This document shows positions 63,997 to 64,000 of a DNA stretch of 64,000 nucleotides, piece by piece (the first letter of the stretch is position 1; each line of letters opens with the position of its first letter). Source of the stretch: Desulforhabdus amnigena (GTDB lineage: Bacteria; Desulfobacterota; Syntrophobacteria; Syntrophobacterales; Syntrophobacteraceae). The notes under the pieces were generated by a model that had not been told where the DNA came from, ran no database searches, and saw only the letters and a program-made list of their open reading frames with translations. The translations under genes and the position numbers were made by a program. The stretch spans positions 2,259,001-2,323,000 of the forward strand of contig NZ_BSDR01000001.1 of NCBI RefSeq assembly GCF_027925305.1. Direction: 5' to 3'.

Positions 63997-64000
63997 TTCC

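Overview
The window looks like chromosome of a Gram-negative, probably anaerobic bacterium of the Desulfobacterota (former Deltaproteobacteria); Syntrophobacterales-like is my best guess. The basis is the gene mix: a minimal sufCB pair, a NIL-domain ferredoxin, a DUF6178 protein, def-fmt with DUF116-rsmB, RicT/YhaM next to holB and metG, a type IV pilin with a sigma54-like promoter, and a CIRCE-controlled groESL. Base composition is moderately GC-rich in the housekeeping parts and clearly AT-rich in parts of the surface-glycan region. I could not run a homology search, so family names come from motifs and recall.

Layout. 0.4-2.5 kb: two universal stress proteins and a UDP-glucuronate epimerase-like enzyme. 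2.6-7.3 kb: an M24 peptidase, then ferredoxin, NifU/IscU-like scaffold, mnmA and mtaB (Fe-S supply and sulfur modification of tRNA). 7.3-12.5 kb: DUF6178, sufC-sufB, a small exported protein and coaE. 12.6-14.1 kb: an IS701-family element with exact ends, a 4-bp target duplication and a frameshifted transposase. 14.3-22.6 kb (minus strand): DUF4126 membrane protein, dynamin-like GTPase, [IS4 element inside a small palindromic repeat], second dynamin-like GTPase, a two-TM PLDc_N protein and PpiD. 23-27.9 kb: yhaM-like, holB, ricT, metG. 28.3-32.5 kb (minus): def, fmt, DUF116, rsmB, with repeats separating fmt from DUF116. 33-54 kb: a mosaic glycan region (Wzm/Wzt exporter, GT2/GT4 and membrane glycosyltransferases, B12-radical SAM protein, FAD oxidoreductase with GtrA), with two further transposase genes, an IS3 remnant, a segmental duplication and a small DUF2335 pair. 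51-54 kb: a TPR membrane glycosyltransferase-like protein downstream of a type IV pilin. 55-64 kb: pilP-like gene, lspA, ileS, groEL, groES and a PilS-like sensor kinase running to the window edge.

The most distinctive feature is the intergenic DNA. At least five families of short palindromic repeats (called A to E here) fill it. Families B, C and D have related TTAG-type ends, are joined end to end at CTAAG/TTAAG junctions, and often abut stop codons. Family E carries 7-bp repeats and ends at a palindrome that contains or directly precedes the start codons of coaE and the DUF4126 gene. I found no CRISPR array, tRNA or rRNA. The best candidates for undescribed biology are the repeat system, the dynamin pair with its membrane partners, the DUF2335 two-gene module, and the pilin/TPR-glycosyltransferase unit.
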